A model generated the notes under the pieces. That model did not search any database, was not told the DNA's origin, and saw only the letters and a program-made list of their open reading frames with translations. From positions 124,001 through 188,000 of the forward strand of contig JAEYZG010000017.1 in NCBI GenBank assembly GCA_023428135.1: a stretch of DNA of 64,000 nt, read 5' to 3'. The position numbers and the translations under genes were made by a program. Source of the DNA: Bacteroidota bacterium. Its GTDB lineage: Bacteria > Bacteroidota > Bacteroidia > Cytophagales > Cytophagaceae. Shown here piece by piece: positions 33,558-43,385 of this stretch. Position 1 is the first letter of the stretch. Every line of letters starts with the position of its first letter.

Positions 33558-34560
33558 CCTTTCTTTTTTCTACCTTATACGATGTTGTAATTTTTAGGAT
33601 TTGAATAGCTTCATCCAGACTAAGCTGAGTAAAGTCACCCGTAAAGGTACATTTTGAAATTGATTTAGCAATGGATATTTTCTGGTTATATTGCCTTGAC
33701 ATGAGCTCTGCTACATCTTCCATTGTCGAATTCTTAAAGTCAAGGATTCCCAACTTCCAGAAAATAAAATTATTAGGATCAACCTTTGCTAATTCAGTTT
33801 CTCCTTCATCATTAATTTTTAACTGTTCTCCTGCTTTTACTTCTATCCCTTGTCCCACATTTTTGGGATATATTCTGACAATACCTTCTGTAACAGAAAT
33901 TTCTTTATAATATTCATCCTTCATATTCCGAACATTGAATTTGGTACCTATCACAAGAAGATAATGCTTGTCAAAGTAAATGGTAAATGGCCTGGATTTA
34001 TCTGATTCAATTTCGAAATACACTTCTCCTTGCATAGACAGGCTTCTCTCATTTTTAAAATTATCCTTTAATGTTACGGATGCTGATTTATTCAATGTAA
34101 GTTGAGATCCATCCGGCAAGGAATATTCAAGAACTTTTTCTCCGGAGGCAATCAGAGAAGAAGCTTCTGTTGATGATGTACTATTTGTTACATTTGATTT
34201 GGCTTGGGTCTTTTTATCTGTAGGAGTATTTTCAACTTTATTAACGGTTTTTAAACTATCAACCATTTGTGAATCCCTTTTTACTTGCTGGGTATTGTTT
34301 GCTAAAACAGAAGTAGCCGCTTGATGATCCTTCCAGTAAAGGATACTTACCAGGAAGCCTATAAGCAATGATGCAGCTGCAGTCCACCATAATGCAGGAT
34401 GAATTTTTCTAATTACGGATTTTCCTTTAGCCTCATCTGCTTCTATATCACTTATCACTTTAGACCATAATCCTTCTTCATGGTTCTTGTACACAGGACT
34501 ATCGTCCATCTTATTTTTTATACGATCCTTGAAAGAATCTTTATTCGTAAGCTCTTTCAT
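33523..34560 (-). CDS. FecR-family anti-sigma factor
   Basis: In this 345-residue protein the cytoplasmic N-terminus (about 1-60) is followed by a membrane helix (LWWTAAASLLIGFLVSILYW), a Thr/Ser-rich linker and the periplasmic FecR domain. That domain contains EYSLPDGSQLTLNKSASVTL, SLSMQGEVYFEIESDKSRPF and VIGTKFNVRNMKDEYYKEIS. A C-terminal DUF4974-like domain follows (LDFKNSTMEDVAELMSRQYN; CTFTGDFTQLSLDEAIQILK). It should hold the sigma factor encoded immediately upstream until the STN protein signals. Its start lies one base after the sigma gene's stop. Confidence 0.93.
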   Translation of the reverse strand: MKELTNKDSFKDRIKNKMDDSPVYKNHEEGLWSKVISDIEADEAKGKSVIRKIHPALWWTAAASLLIGFLVSILYWKDHQAATSVLANNTQQVKRDSQMVDSLKTVNKVENTPTDKKTQAKSNVTNSTSSTEASSLIASGEKVLEYSLPDGSQLTLNKSASVTLKDNFKNERSLSMQGEVYFEIESDKSRPFTIYFDKHYLLVIGTKFNVRNMKDEYYKEISVTEGIVRIYPKNVGQGIEVKAGEQLKINDEGETELAKVDPNNFIFWKLGILDFKNSTMEDVAELMSRQYNQKISIAKSISKCTFTGDFTQLSLDEAIQILKITTSYKVEKRKDEIYISGEGCK

Positions 34561-35136
34561 TTAGCTAACAGTAATGTCTTTATTAAGAAGATTGGTATTA
34601 TTGTTATTTCGAAGCCCGGCTAATACTTTTTTTATGTATTTACGAGCCTTTGAAAACTGGGAACGTGAACTACCTTCTGAAATTCCCAGCATTTGCGCTA
34701 TTTCCTTGTGAGAATAATCTTCCAGTACGTATAGGTTCATAACAAGTCTGTATCCGTCCGGAAGATTTTGAAAAATTGATAAAAGTAAGGATGGTTCTAT
34801 TTCGTCAATATCTTTTGCTTCTTCTATTCCAAGGTCTTCTTCTTCTACATTTTCAATGCTATCAAGCTGATAATCTTTCTTATGTTTATCATAATGATTC
34901 AATGCAGTATTGATCACTATCCGTTTAATCCAGCCTTCAAAGGAACCCTGAAATTTATAAGTGTTAAGGTTATGATAAATTTTTACAAATGCTTCCTGTA
35001 AGATGTCTTCGGCTTCGAAGTCCGTTCTTGCATACCTTAATGCAACTGGCCTCAGCTTCGGCACAAAAAAATCAAATATAGTTCTGAAAGCTTTTTTATC
35101 ACCTCCAGCCGCAGCTGTTATTATTGATCTATCCAT
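34561..35136 (-). CDS. ECF sigma-70 factor paired with FecR
   Basis: From the ATG at 35136 the protein has 191 residues (MDRSIITAAAGGDKKAFRTI). I prefer this to a start 60 nt upstream because the extra residues are hydrophobic and untypical. Region 2 is visible as ARTDFEAEDILQEAFVKIYH and GWIKRIVINTALNHYDKHKK, and region 4 as GYRLVMNLYVLEDYSHKEIA and LGISEGSSRSQFSKARKYIK. It would transcribe its own operon and unknown targets under control of the FecR/STN pair downstream. Confidence 0.93.
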   Translation of the reverse strand: MDRSIITAAAGGDKKAFRTIFDFFVPKLRPVALRYARTDFEAEDILQEAFVKIYHNLNTYKFQGSFEGWIKRIVINTALNHYDKHKKDYQLDSIENVEEEDLGIEEAKDIDEIEPSLLLSIFQNLPDGYRLVMNLYVLEDYSHKEIAQMLGISEGSSRSQFSKARKYIKKVLAGLRNNNNTNLLNKDITVS

Positions 35137-35322
35137 AAATGCACTTTGCCATAATATGCAAGAGATTTTAAGTAACCCAATATTGAATATAAGCAAGTTT
35201 CATGAAAAAGCAAAATTTAAACTTTAATACATTATAAGAGGGTGTCTGATCCAATTGTTTGATTTCTTTCTTCAATAACAATAATGTTTCCCTTTATAAA
35301 AAAGTAAAAGATGATTACGACC

Positions 35323-36366
35323 TTACTCATAGAAATGAGGACAAGGTATTTTCTTCATGATCTTCTTTTTTTTTCTGGTCAATTCATAAAGATATGTTAT
35401 ATTAAGCTCATGAGATCCTCCTGTACGGGCGGGGGCAAGCTTGGAGACAGTATGATCAAAGCTATAACTTATACTAAGTCCGTTTACTCTCCATCCTGCA
35501 AGTATTACCATCGATTCATTATTTTGCAATTGCCATCTGTAATGTTTAAGAAGTGGTATTCCCCGATACCAGACCCCAGTGATCAGGTGATCGTATAAAA
35601 AGTACACTCCAAGATCTATCTGGTCGGATTTCCCCTGAGATTTATAATGTGCAGTAGGAGTGATGTAAATGTCTCTTCCCTGGTTAATCTCCTTGTTTAC
35701 ATTTCTTGTTTCAATATCTATACGATAACCTGCTATAAAATCAAGCTTGTATGGAAGCCGGCTGTTTTCACCATAAAAGGATTGATTAGGTCTGTTCATA
35801 TGTGCATAGGTAGCTCCAATCCAATAATGGTCAGAGTAGAAGATCCCACCTGAACTAAAATCCAGGTATTGAACCTGGTCATTTTGAAAAGGTTGATTAG
35901 TATGTTTTCCAAGATATCCATAAGAGTCATATTGATCAGGAAAATACAATCCTGAATAATCTATGTAACGTGAAACATAACTTGCCTGTATTCCTGCACG
36001 GAAGGAATGTTGTTGTGTGAGGTGCAATTCGTACGCATATTGAAAAGCTGCTTCAGTGGAGGCTATTGTACTTGCTCCTTGCCAGTCTTTGTAAACCATA
36101 AATCCAACACCGCTATTTACCTTATTGAAATAGTTATCTACAGAGAAGTGAGATGTGATGTACTTAGCATTCAAAGCTGGCCATTGAATGCGCTGATGGA
36201 AGATACCTCTGAGAGCATGCGCATTTCCTGCAAATGCCGGATTTAAATACAATACATTGGCATAAAACTGAGAATATTGAATATCCTGAGAGATGCAGTA
36301 ATTAAGATTCAACATCCAGCATAGCAAAAGAATAATTAGCGAACGAAGAGATACCCCCAATACCAT
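35323..36366 (-). CDS. PorP/SprF family type IX secretion-linked membrane protein
   Basis: This 347-residue protein has a signal peptide (SLIILLLCWMLNLNYCISQ) followed by the family start DIQYSQFYANVLYLNPAFAG. Strands end with aromatic residues throughout (WPALNAKYITSHFSVDNYF; YWIGATYAHMNRPNQSFYGE; LSISYSFDHTVSKL). PorP/SprF proteins are outer-membrane barrels found next to large adhesins with CHU_C tails, and SprF is needed for SprB secretion and gliding in Flavobacterium. Here it lies in one operon after such an adhesin gene and a small lipoprotein gene. The tail has an unusual Lys run (TRKKKKIMKKI). Confidence 0.93.
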   Translation of the reverse strand: MVLGVSLRSLIILLLCWMLNLNYCISQDIQYSQFYANVLYLNPAFAGNAHALRGIFHQRIQWPALNAKYITSHFSVDNYFNKVNSGVGFMVYKDWQGASTIASTEAAFQYAYELHLTQQHSFRAGIQASYVSRYIDYSGLYFPDQYDSYGYLGKHTNQPFQNDQVQYLDFSSGGIFYSDHYWIGATYAHMNRPNQSFYGENSRLPYKLDFIAGYRIDIETRNVNKEINQGRDIYITPTAHYKSQGKSDQIDLGVYFLYDHLITGVWYRGIPLLKHYRWQLQNNESMVILAGWRVNGLSISYSFDHTVSKLAPARTGGSHELNITYLYELTRKKKKIMKKIPCPHFYE

Positions 36367-36370
36367 ATAC

Positions 36371-36682
36371 TTAATAAAATTTAAAATTCCCCTTGTGTTT
36401 CTTAACCGGCGCTACCTTACTTGTTCTTTTATTAGCTTCATTCAGTTCCTTTTGTTGTTTCTCTTGTCGTTTCCGGTCTTTTTTTTCAGTACCTTCCCGG
36501 TTATCAATGTTTTCCTGTGTAAGCTCAATAGCCTGCTTAGCAAGATAATCACTTGCTTTGATGGTATGCCTGCTTAGTCTGTTTTTCCTGTCTTTCCGAT
36601 ACCTTTCTCTTTGGCAGGAGGAGCCCAAAGAGAGGCTTACCATTAAAATAAGGACTAGCGGAAAACTTACTCTCTGATACAT
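36371..36682 (-). CDS. Small lipoprotein between adhesin and PorP/SprF genes
   Basis: This 103-residue protein has a signal with a lipobox-like LSLGSSC ending at Cys23. The mature part is highly charged (RERYRKDRKNRLSRHTIKAS; EGTEKKDRKRQEKQQKELNE), probably a helix. I do not recognise the family. The gaps to its neighbours are 4 and 6 nt, so it is co-translated with the adhesin and PorP/SprF genes and may serve the same secretion or surface assembly step. Confidence 0.75.
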   Translation of the reverse strand: MYQRVSFPLVLILMVSLSLGSSCQRERYRKDRKNRLSRHTIKASDYLAKQAIELTQENIDNREGTEKKDRKRQEKQQKELNEANKRTSKVAPVKKHKGNFKFY

Positions 36683-36688
36683 TATTTC

Positions 36689-39600
36689 CTATCTGACAAC
36701 TGTAACACTTCCTTCTAATTTATAAGGACCTCTGTATTCCTCAGAGTCTCCCTCATAGGTTATAATCCATGCATAAACACCGACTGGCATTGGTTCATCT
36801 CTGTAAATTCCGTCCCAGTGGTGATCCGGACTTTTAGATTCGAATATGATTTCACCCCATCTGTTAAAAATGAGCATCTGAAATTTTCCAACATGGGCAC
36901 TGTACAGATTATATCGGTCGTTTATTCCATCACTATCAGGACTAAAAGCATTCCCGATAAAAAGCCTTGGAGGACATACTTCTCTCACGTTTACAAGTTC
37001 TGTTGCGGAACAATTGTTCTCGTCTGTTACAGTAACTTTATAGATGCCCGGTGCATTAACAGATATGGACTGTGAAGTATCTCCTGATGGTTGCCACAAA
37101 TATTTTCTGCCTGCGCCAGCATTTATTATTCTTTGTGCATTAATTTCTGTTTCCCTGCAGATCTTCTGGTCTGGCCCCAGGTCCACTGTCGGAGCTTTAT
37201 ACACTTTGACAATGTCTGGTATGTTTAATTGATTTATACAACCATGATCGGACGTCACTTTTAGCGTAACATTATAATTTCCTGGTTGATTATAGCAGTG
37301 TGTAGGATTTTGTATAAATGATGTATTAGCTGCGCTGGATGGATCTCCAAAATCCCATGACCAGCTCTGTATAAAGCCATTGGCAATAGAAGAAGAATCT
37401 TTAAAGTCCACGCAGACAGCTTCACAACCTTGTTTAAATTCACCAAACCTTACAATAGGTTTTGGATAAATCTCTACCGATTTTATAATGGTATCCTTAC
37501 AACCAAGATCCGTTGTAACAATTAGTCGCGAATTGAATGTACCAGTCGAATCGTAGAGGTGGACAGGATCTTTTTCTGTTGAAGCATTTTTACTGCCGCC
37601 AATATAATTGCCAAAGTTCCATTCTCTGCTTATAATTTCTCCTGAGGATACAGTTGAGTTGTCTTTAAACTCAGTAATACTTCCAATACAAGTATTATTA
37701 AAATTAAAATCAGCAATAGGCTGTGGTGGGTCGTTCAAAAGTATGCTTTCAGAATATTGACAATTATGTATATCTGTAACGGTTACAGTATAGGTTCCCG
37801 GAGATAAGCCAGTTGCTGTCTCTGTTGTTTGTGCTGGTAATGTATTCCATTGATATGAATAGGGAGAAATGCCTCCTGTTGCAGAAACAGTTGCACTTCC
37901 TTTTGAAATGCAGGTAGGATTAGACCTCTGCATTGAAACTGATATTGGAGCAGGCTCTTCAATTGTGATGGTCGTTAATATACTGCAGCCATTGGCATCA
38001 GTTACTGTAACTGTATAGGAGCCTGTATGTAAGTTTATAGCCTGAGGGGTATTCTGGATAGGCGTAGTATTCCATCTGTAGGTGTACGAAGGTGTCCCGC
38101 CGGTAGGAGTTACATCCGCATAGCCATCTGAACCTCCGTTACATGTTACATTTTGGGACGTAGTACTTATGGTCATCAGATGCAAAGCTTCGATAGATGC
38201 AGGTACTGAAGTCGTACATCCTTTTGTGTCTGTTATTGTTGCGATATAGTCTCCTGAAGAAAGATTTGTTGCCTGGGCAGAAGTTTGTACCGGATTCGTA
38301 TTCCAACTATAGGTATAAGAAGGAGTTCCACCGGAAACGCTGACTATAGCCGATCCATCATTGCTGTTACAGGTTGCCTTATTGACAACCACTGTTGCAT
38401 TAAGTACAGGCGGCTCGGTGATTGTTACAGATACAACAGCTGAACAACCAGCAATATCTGTAATTGTCACAGTATAATTCCCGGCTGGTAATCCAGATGC
38501 TTCAGCCTTTGTTTGTGCAGGACTAGTATTCCAATGATAGGAGTATTCCGGAATCCCTCCGGTAATACTAACAGCAGCAGATCCATCAGCGCCTCCAAAG
38601 CAATTTACGTTGCTGGTTTCAGTGGAAAGAATCATGGATGGACTGATAATTACTGTTGCAGTATCATTTGATGAACAACCATTTAACGTACCTGTGACAA
38701 TATAATTCTCACTGACTGAAGGTTTAACAGTAATAGAACTGTTTGTTGCACCTGTAGACCAGGAGTAAGCAGATGCTCCTGAAGCTGTTAATAAAAGAGA
38801 TTGTCCCTGGCAAATAGTATCTGAATTTACTTTTACAACAGGAAGGGGCTTTACGGTTACTAATTTTATTATGGTATCAGCGCAGGTTGGATCTGTACCG
38901 GAAATAAGCATGACGCTGTAATTACCAGCGGCCGTAAAAGTGTGAGAAGGATTTTGTAGAGAAGAGATATTATTGAGGCCTGACGCAGGATCTCCAAAAT
39001 TCCATTGCCAAAAGGTTGAATTGGAAGACTGATTCGTAAAACTGGTGGCTTGTCCAGCGCAAACAGCAGTGCTTAAAAATTGTGCAACTGGCTTTGGGCC
39101 TACAATAACTCTTACAGTATCAATAGCTATGCAGGTATTAGAAACTTTCAATGTATATGTTGTTGTAACAGTTGGACTTGCAATAGGATTTGGACATGTT
39201 GTACAACTTAATCCCATCGGAGGAGACCATAGAAAAGTGGAACCAGGAGGGCCTGATTGAGTACAGCCTAACTGAACATCTCCTTTACAGCTTAGTACAT
39301 GGCTCGCAGGACCAGCGTTGGCCCAGACTCCATGTGTGTTTCCGCTGGGGATCAGAGCGGCATTGAGATATAATCGCAAAGCATTTACATTAGCAAGATT
39401 GGTCAGATTAGGAGTTGTATTATTCTTTCCTCCACTTTTTGAATAATCATGTCCTCCAAGATAAAATACGTTTCCGCCAGGAGCAGAGGGAGCAATAAGA
39501 TGAGCCCCTGTTGCCGTAACTGTATCAGAACCTAAGTAATTTATCAAAGGATAAGTATATGGTCTCCAATCTGATCCTGGTTGTAGCATCCAGTTGTCCA

Positions 39601-40492
39601 CTGATCCTCCTGAGTTTTGCATTGTGGGACCATGGATTTGAGCAAACGCCATATTGGCATTTGGGTAATGATGGCTAACCTTTGTATTGACTATAGTGAC
39701 TCCTGAGGTAGTTTGATAGAATCCTCTGTTTTCATAGGCATCTATTGCGTGGCATTGCGCAAGAAAGTTTCCTCCGCTGAGTACAAAAGCTCGTACACCA
39801 TCAATCATTGCCTGACTAATATCTGAATCATCTGCATGTGGCTCTGAAGCAAAGGTATAGCAATTTTTCAGCTCTTCAATATCTGCTGCATCCATGATAT
39901 CGTAATTACCAATGCCAGCAGCATCAAGTATCTTCGTGTGTATTTGCTGATTACCTCCATTGTTAAAAACTGCTATTTTAGGTCGATGAGTGATTGTGTA
40001 TCTTACATCTACGCTAGCGTTATTAATCAATTTGTATACAATAACATTATTTCCAAAAGCATTTATAATTTGAGTTGTAGTTTCACCACAAGGTAATATT
40101 GTATCAGGAACTATAAACGGTCCTCCTCTGAAATCAATGGTGGTTGCAGCTAAGAAACCAGGTGTTATCCTTTCTGCTAATGCAGTAAAATCAATGTCAT
40201 CTCTCTGTTTATCTGATTTGATAACCCATTTAACTGGTATCCCATTCTGAAGAAATGCATTTATTAATCCGTAAGCCTTTAGGTTGAATGGTGCCTGTCC
40301 CGCTGGTACAACAGATTGATATATATTGTCCATGGGAATAACAAAACTTCCCGCAGGTACGGTTTGAATATTAGGTGAAGGACCCGGTAAATCTTTTTGA
40401 GCAAATGATTTGATATGAATTAGTATAAATACGCAAATGAATATCCTTTTATATGCATCAAATGAAGCATATGGAAATGCGGTCTTTTCCAT
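36689..40492 (-). CDS. Giant secreted adhesin-like protein with SprB repeats and CHU_C type IX sorting tail
   Basis: The protein has 1267 residues. After a signal peptide (ICVFILIHIKSFAQ) comes an N-terminal domain of about 350 residues of uncertain fold (KIAVFNNGGNQQIHTKILDA; FYLGGHDYSKSGG). A PKD domain follows near 480-560 (WQWNFGDPASG), then an Ig-like module. Four SprB-type repeats of about 75 residues lie at roughly 625-925, each with a ..GG.P.Y.Y.WNT.P.QT..A..L..G.YTVT.TD..GC motif. Two more PKD domains follow (WNFGNYIGGS, WSWDFGDPSS). The tail is a CHU_C/gliding-motility C-terminal domain (IGNAFSPDSDGINDRYNLYS; MLIFNRWGEIIFESK), which targets proteins to the type IX system. It is probably cell-surface and likely adhesive; its ligand is unknown. 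Confidence 0.93.
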   Translation of the reverse strand: MEKTAFPYASFDAYKRIFICVFILIHIKSFAQKDLPGPSPNIQTVPAGSFVIPMDNIYQSVVPAGQAPFNLKAYGLINAFLQNGIPVKWVIKSDKQRDDIDFTALAERITPGFLAATTIDFRGGPFIVPDTILPCGETTTQIINAFGNNVIVYKLINNASVDVRYTITHRPKIAVFNNGGNQQIHTKILDAAGIGNYDIMDAADIEELKNCYTFASEPHADDSDISQAMIDGVRAFVLSGGNFLAQCHAIDAYENRGFYQTTSGVTIVNTKVSHHYPNANMAFAQIHGPTMQNSGGSVDNWMLQPGSDWRPYTYPLINYLGSDTVTATGAHLIAPSAPGGNVFYLGGHDYSKSGGKNNTTPNLTNLANVNALRLYLNAALIPSGNTHGVWANAGPASHVLSCKGDVQLGCTQSGPPGSTFLWSPPMGLSCTTCPNPIASPTVTTTYTLKVSNTCIAIDTVRVIVGPKPVAQFLSTAVCAGQATSFTNQSSNSTFWQWNFGDPASGLNNISSLQNPSHTFTAAGNYSVMLISGTDPTCADTIIKLVTVKPLPVVKVNSDTICQGQSLLLTASGASAYSWSTGATNSSITVKPSVSENYIVTGTLNGCSSNDTATVIISPSMILSTETSNVNCFGGADGSAAVSITGGIPEYSYHWNTSPAQTKAEASGLPAGNYTVTITDIAGCSAVVSVTITEPPVLNATVVVNKATCNSNDGSAIVSVSGGTPSYTYSWNTNPVQTSAQATNLSSGDYIATITDTKGCTTSVPASIEALHLMTISTTSQNVTCNGGSDGYADVTPTGGTPSYTYRWNTTPIQNTPQAINLHTGSYTVTVTDANGCSILTTITIEEPAPISVSMQRSNPTCISKGSATVSATGGISPYSYQWNTLPAQTTETATGLSPGTYTVTVTDIHNCQYSESILLNDPPQPIADFNFNNTCIGSITEFKDNSTVSSGEIISREWNFGNYIGGSKNASTEKDPVHLYDSTGTFNSRLIVTTDLGCKDTIIKSVEIYPKPIVRFGEFKQGCEAVCVDFKDSSSIANGFIQSWSWDFGDPSSAANTSFIQNPTHCYNQPGNYNVTLKVTSDHGCINQLNIPDIVKVYKAPTVDLGPDQKICRETEINAQRIINAGAGRKYLWQPSGDTSQSISVNAPGIYKVTVTDENNCSATELVNVREVCPPRLFIGNAFSPDSDGINDRYNLYSAHVGKFQMLIFNRWGEIIFESKSPDHHWDGIYRDEPMPVGVYAWIITYEGDSEEYRGPYKLEGSVTVVR

Positions 40493-40898
40493 ACTAAAGT
40501 GTTTATAATTATCGGGTTTTAAATATTTATTAAAGCCAAAATGTGTCCTTCTTCAATAAAGTGGACAGGAGGAATTTTTTAAACGTAGCCTGATAGGAAA
40601 GAAAAATTAAATTTTATTGTAATTGAGGTGATTACATTTTAAGAACAAAAAATGGGAGAGATATTCTGTGTGATTAACCATAATTCAGTCTCCTTTAAGT
40701 TTCAGGTTAAAATATAAAGTAAGACTGGTTTCATTGTCATTTGGCCTCTCCTCAAAATCATCTTTTTACTGGATATTTTTGGATGAAAAATGAAAACCTA
40801 ACTCATTGATTGAATTCTTAGGCTTAATATTTAATTAAATTTCAGCGTTTTACAGTTTTTTAAATTACCTTCCATTAAACACTACCTTAAAAAACAAG
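40493..40898. other. Divergent intergenic region upstream of the adhesin and PadR genes
   Basis: This is AT-rich sequence without a visible gene. No TAnnTTTG element pointing towards the adhesin gene was found. The PadR promoter and operator begin at 40899. Confidence 0.4.
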
Positions 40899-40938
40899 GT
40901 ACTATGTATTGTATAGTACTTAATAAGTTTTACCTTTG
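40899..40938 (+). promoter_or_regulatory. PadR promoter with overlapping palindromic operator
   Basis: A -33 TTG (40909-40911), a 19-nt spacer and an exact -7 TACCTTTG (40931-40938) form a textbook Bacteroidetes promoter 38 nt before the PadR start. A perfect inverted repeat, GTACTAT (40899-40905) and ATAGTAC (40913-40919), encloses the TTG. A dimeric repressor bound there would block RNA polymerase, which fits PadR autoregulation. Confidence 0.8.
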
Positions 40939-40975
40939 AGTTTAATATAGTTGTCATAAAACCAAAACGGATATT

Positions 40976-41323
40976 ATGAATATTGAGAATACGCAGAGTC
41001 AGATGCGGAAAGGGATTTTAGAATTCTGCATTCTTTCAATAATTCGAAGAGGAGAAGCCTATCCCAGTGATATAGTAGAAGAAATGAAAGCTGCGGATTT
41101 GCAGATTCTGGAAGGGACACTTTATCCTTTGCTTACAAGATTGAAAAATGCAGATATGTTAACCTACAGATGGGTAGAAAGCACATCAGGACCGCCTCGC
41201 AAATACTTCTCACTGACTGAAAAGGGAGAAAATTTTTATAAGGAATTAGAGCAAACCTGGAATGAATTGTCAAACGGTGTGAATGCTCTTACGAATAAAA
41301 CTAACAAATCATCAAATCAATAA
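40976..41323 (+). CDS. PadR-family transcriptional repressor
   Basis: This 115-residue protein has the compact PadR winged helix: RKGILEFCILSIIRRGEAYP, DIVEEMKAADLQILEGTLYP, LLTRLKNADMLTYRWVES, SGPPRKYFSLTEKGENFYKE. Length is typical for the short PadR subgroup found before PspC-domain genes. It is the first gene of an operon with the PspC membrane protein and probably represses it and itself through the palindrome at 40899-40919. The inducer is unknown, with envelope stress a reasonable guess. Confidence 0.93.
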   Translation: MNIENTQSQMRKGILEFCILSIIRRGEAYPSDIVEEMKAADLQILEGTLYPLLTRLKNADMLTYRWVESTSGPPRKYFSLTEKGENFYKELEQTWNELSNGVNALTNKTNKSSNQ

Positions 41324-41363
41324 AGTCCACTATGGACAAGCGTTCAACCAAAAGAAGTCAGAT

Positions 41364-43385
41364 ATGAAAAAGATCATCAACATAAATCTCAGCGGAAGGG
41401 TGATAATGATTGAAGATACGGCTTATGAAAAACTTAAAGCTTACATTGATAGTCTTCGTCAATATTTCTCCAAAGAAGAAGGAGTAGATGAAATAATCAA
41501 TGATATAGAAAGCAGAATTGCGGAGCTGATGAATGATAAGATCCGCAAAGGGGCTGCTGCGATCACAGATGAATATATAGAGGAGATAGCCACGCATATG
41601 GGCAGGCCGGAAGACCTGGCAGCAGAGGAAGCAAATGAGTATGAACCCGTATCAAAACAAAACACAGAACATTCCTATACCAAAGCTTCTGATTCAACAG
41701 GCAGGAAAAAAGAACGTTTGTATCGCGATAGGAATGATAAATTCCTTGGAGGAGTTTGCAGCGGGATTGCTGAGTACTTTGGTATGGACCCCGCTATTGT
41801 AAGAATTCTGTTTGTCATTGTTTCCCTGAGTGGGTTTGGATTCGGAGTATTTATATATATTCTGCTATGGATTATATTACCATCTAAAAGTCTTGAAAAT
41901 CCAATAACAAAAAGATTGTACAGAAATCCTGATGATAAAATGATTGCTGGTGTCGCCGGGGGACTTGCTGCTTATTTCGGACAAGAAACAAAAATATTCC
42001 GACTTATATTCTCAGCCCCGCTTATTATTGGAATTGTCATAACGCTTATTGGAGGGATTTTCTGGAGCCTGAGTTTTCCATTTTTCCCCGGTTTCTTTTT
42101 CGGTTCTGCCGGGAGCACTTTTATTCTGGCTTATTGCATCTTGTGGATTGTGTTACCTGAAGCAAAGACAGATTACGAAAAGATGGAAATGCGTGGTGAA
42201 AAGATTGATGTTAACAAGATAGCACAAAATATGAAGGAGAGAGTCCGAGAATGGGGAGAAGAAGTGAAAGGCTCTGCACAGGACTTACGTGATAAAGCAA
42301 AGAAATATGCAGATACAAGAGGACAAGCATTTGCTTCAGAAGTGAATCAGGCTATGAGACAGAACCGCTCAGGTTTTTTTTATGTGTTTGGTACACTTGT
42401 AAAAGTATTCCTGTTGTTTATTTTAAGTATGATTGTTCTAGGCTTAGTTGTATCAATTACCGGAGTCGCAATTGGTGGATTCGCATGGTGGCCTATAAAT
42501 AACTTCTTATGGAGTGATGACTGGCAGAAATTATTTGCTTTGGGAGCATTGAATTTCTTAGTGCTCATACCACTCATAGGTTTAATAACCTGGCTTATAA
42601 GACGTATTATGGGTGTCCGTTCACGGCATTCATATTTAGGCTGGATATTCGGAATATTGTGGATTGCAGGATGGGTATCACTGGTTTTATTTGGAATCAG
42701 CATGGCAAAAGAATTTAGGGAGTATGAAGGGACAGCCGAAACCTCTGTTGCGACTGTAAAGCCAGGCGTTGATAAATTAACACTGACTGTTTCAGATCCC
42801 AAATTATATTATGAGGGGAATTTCAGTTGGGTTATGGATGAGGATGAATATGACAACGACTATGAAGGACAAGGATTTGATCTTTCTTCTGATACTTTAA
42901 AATTGTCCTGGGTAAATTTTAATATTAATAAAAGTTTGGATTCCTTATATCATGTTTCTGTGAGAACATACTGCTTTGGTTCCACAGAAGATGCTGCTAT
43001 TGATAGAGCTGAAAATCTGCAATATAAAGTGGTTGTTAAAGACAGTATCTTAAATTTAGCAAACGGTTATTCAATATCTAAGGACGACAAGTGGCGCGGA
43101 CAGACAGTCGTCGTGAATATTCTGGTACCAGAAGGAAAGAAGATCCGTTTTGATGAATCGGTAAAGGGTAAGTTACTTCCGGCTGTGGTAATGAATGATA
43201 AAAGGCAAGGAAGCAGAAAGTTTAGTTTTAAGGGCAGGAAAGCTATCTGCTGGAAACCTGATGTTGACTATACTATGCAAGAGAATGGAAGATTATTAGA
43301 TAATGAAACCAACAAGGAAATTGACTCAGATTGTTATAAAGAAAGACATAAAAGAAAGAGAAACAGGGATACTTTTGAAATGTAA
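41364..43385 (+). CDS. PspC-domain membrane protein
   Basis: From ATG 41364 the protein has 673 residues. I prefer this start (MKKIININLSGRVIMIEDTA) over one 81 nt upstream that would overlap padR. An N-terminal soluble segment of about 110 residues is followed by two PspC domains (LYRDRNDKFLGGVCSGIAEY and LYRNPDDKMIAGVAGGLAAY), several membrane helices, a charged cytoplasmic stretch (MKERVREWGEEVKGSAQDLR) and further helices. A C-terminal region of about 220 residues is of unknown fold. PspC proteins sense membrane stress in other bacteria. Expression is probably controlled by PadR. Confidence 0.88.
   Translation: MKKIININLSGRVIMIEDTAYEKLKAYIDSLRQYFSKEEGVDEIINDIESRIAELMNDKIRKGAAAITDEYIEEIATHMGRPEDLAAEEANEYEPVSKQNTEHSYTKASDSTGRKKERLYRDRNDKFLGGVCSGIAEYFGMDPAIVRILFVIVSLSGFGFGVFIYILLWIILPSKSLENPITKRLYRNPDDKMIAGVAGGLAAYFGQETKIFRLIFSAPLIIGIVITLIGGIFWSLSFPFFPGFFFGSAGSTFILAYCILWIVLPEAKTDYEKMEMRGEKIDVNKIAQNMKERVREWGEEVKGSAQDLRDKAKKYADTRGQAFASEVNQAMRQNRSGFFYVFGTLVKVFLLFILSMIVLGLVVSITGVAIGGFAWWPINNFLWSDDWQKLFALGALNFLVLIPLIGLITWLIRRIMGVRSRHSYLGWIFGILWIAGWVSLVLFGISMAKEFREYEGTAETSVATVKPGVDKLTLTVSDPKLYYEGNFSWVMDEDEYDNDYEGQGFDLSSDTLKLSWVNFNINKSLDSLYHVSVRTYCFGSTEDAAIDRAENLQYKVVVKDSILNLANGYSISKDDKWRGQTVVVNILVPEGKKIRFDESVKGKLLPAVVMNDKRQGSRKFSFKGRKAICWKPDVDYTMQENGRLLDNETNKEIDSDCYKERHKRKRNRDTFEM

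Noticed and set aside
42380..42802. 140-residue minus-strand frame inside the PspC gene
   Set aside because: It is antisense to a well-supported coding region, with no start context or family features.
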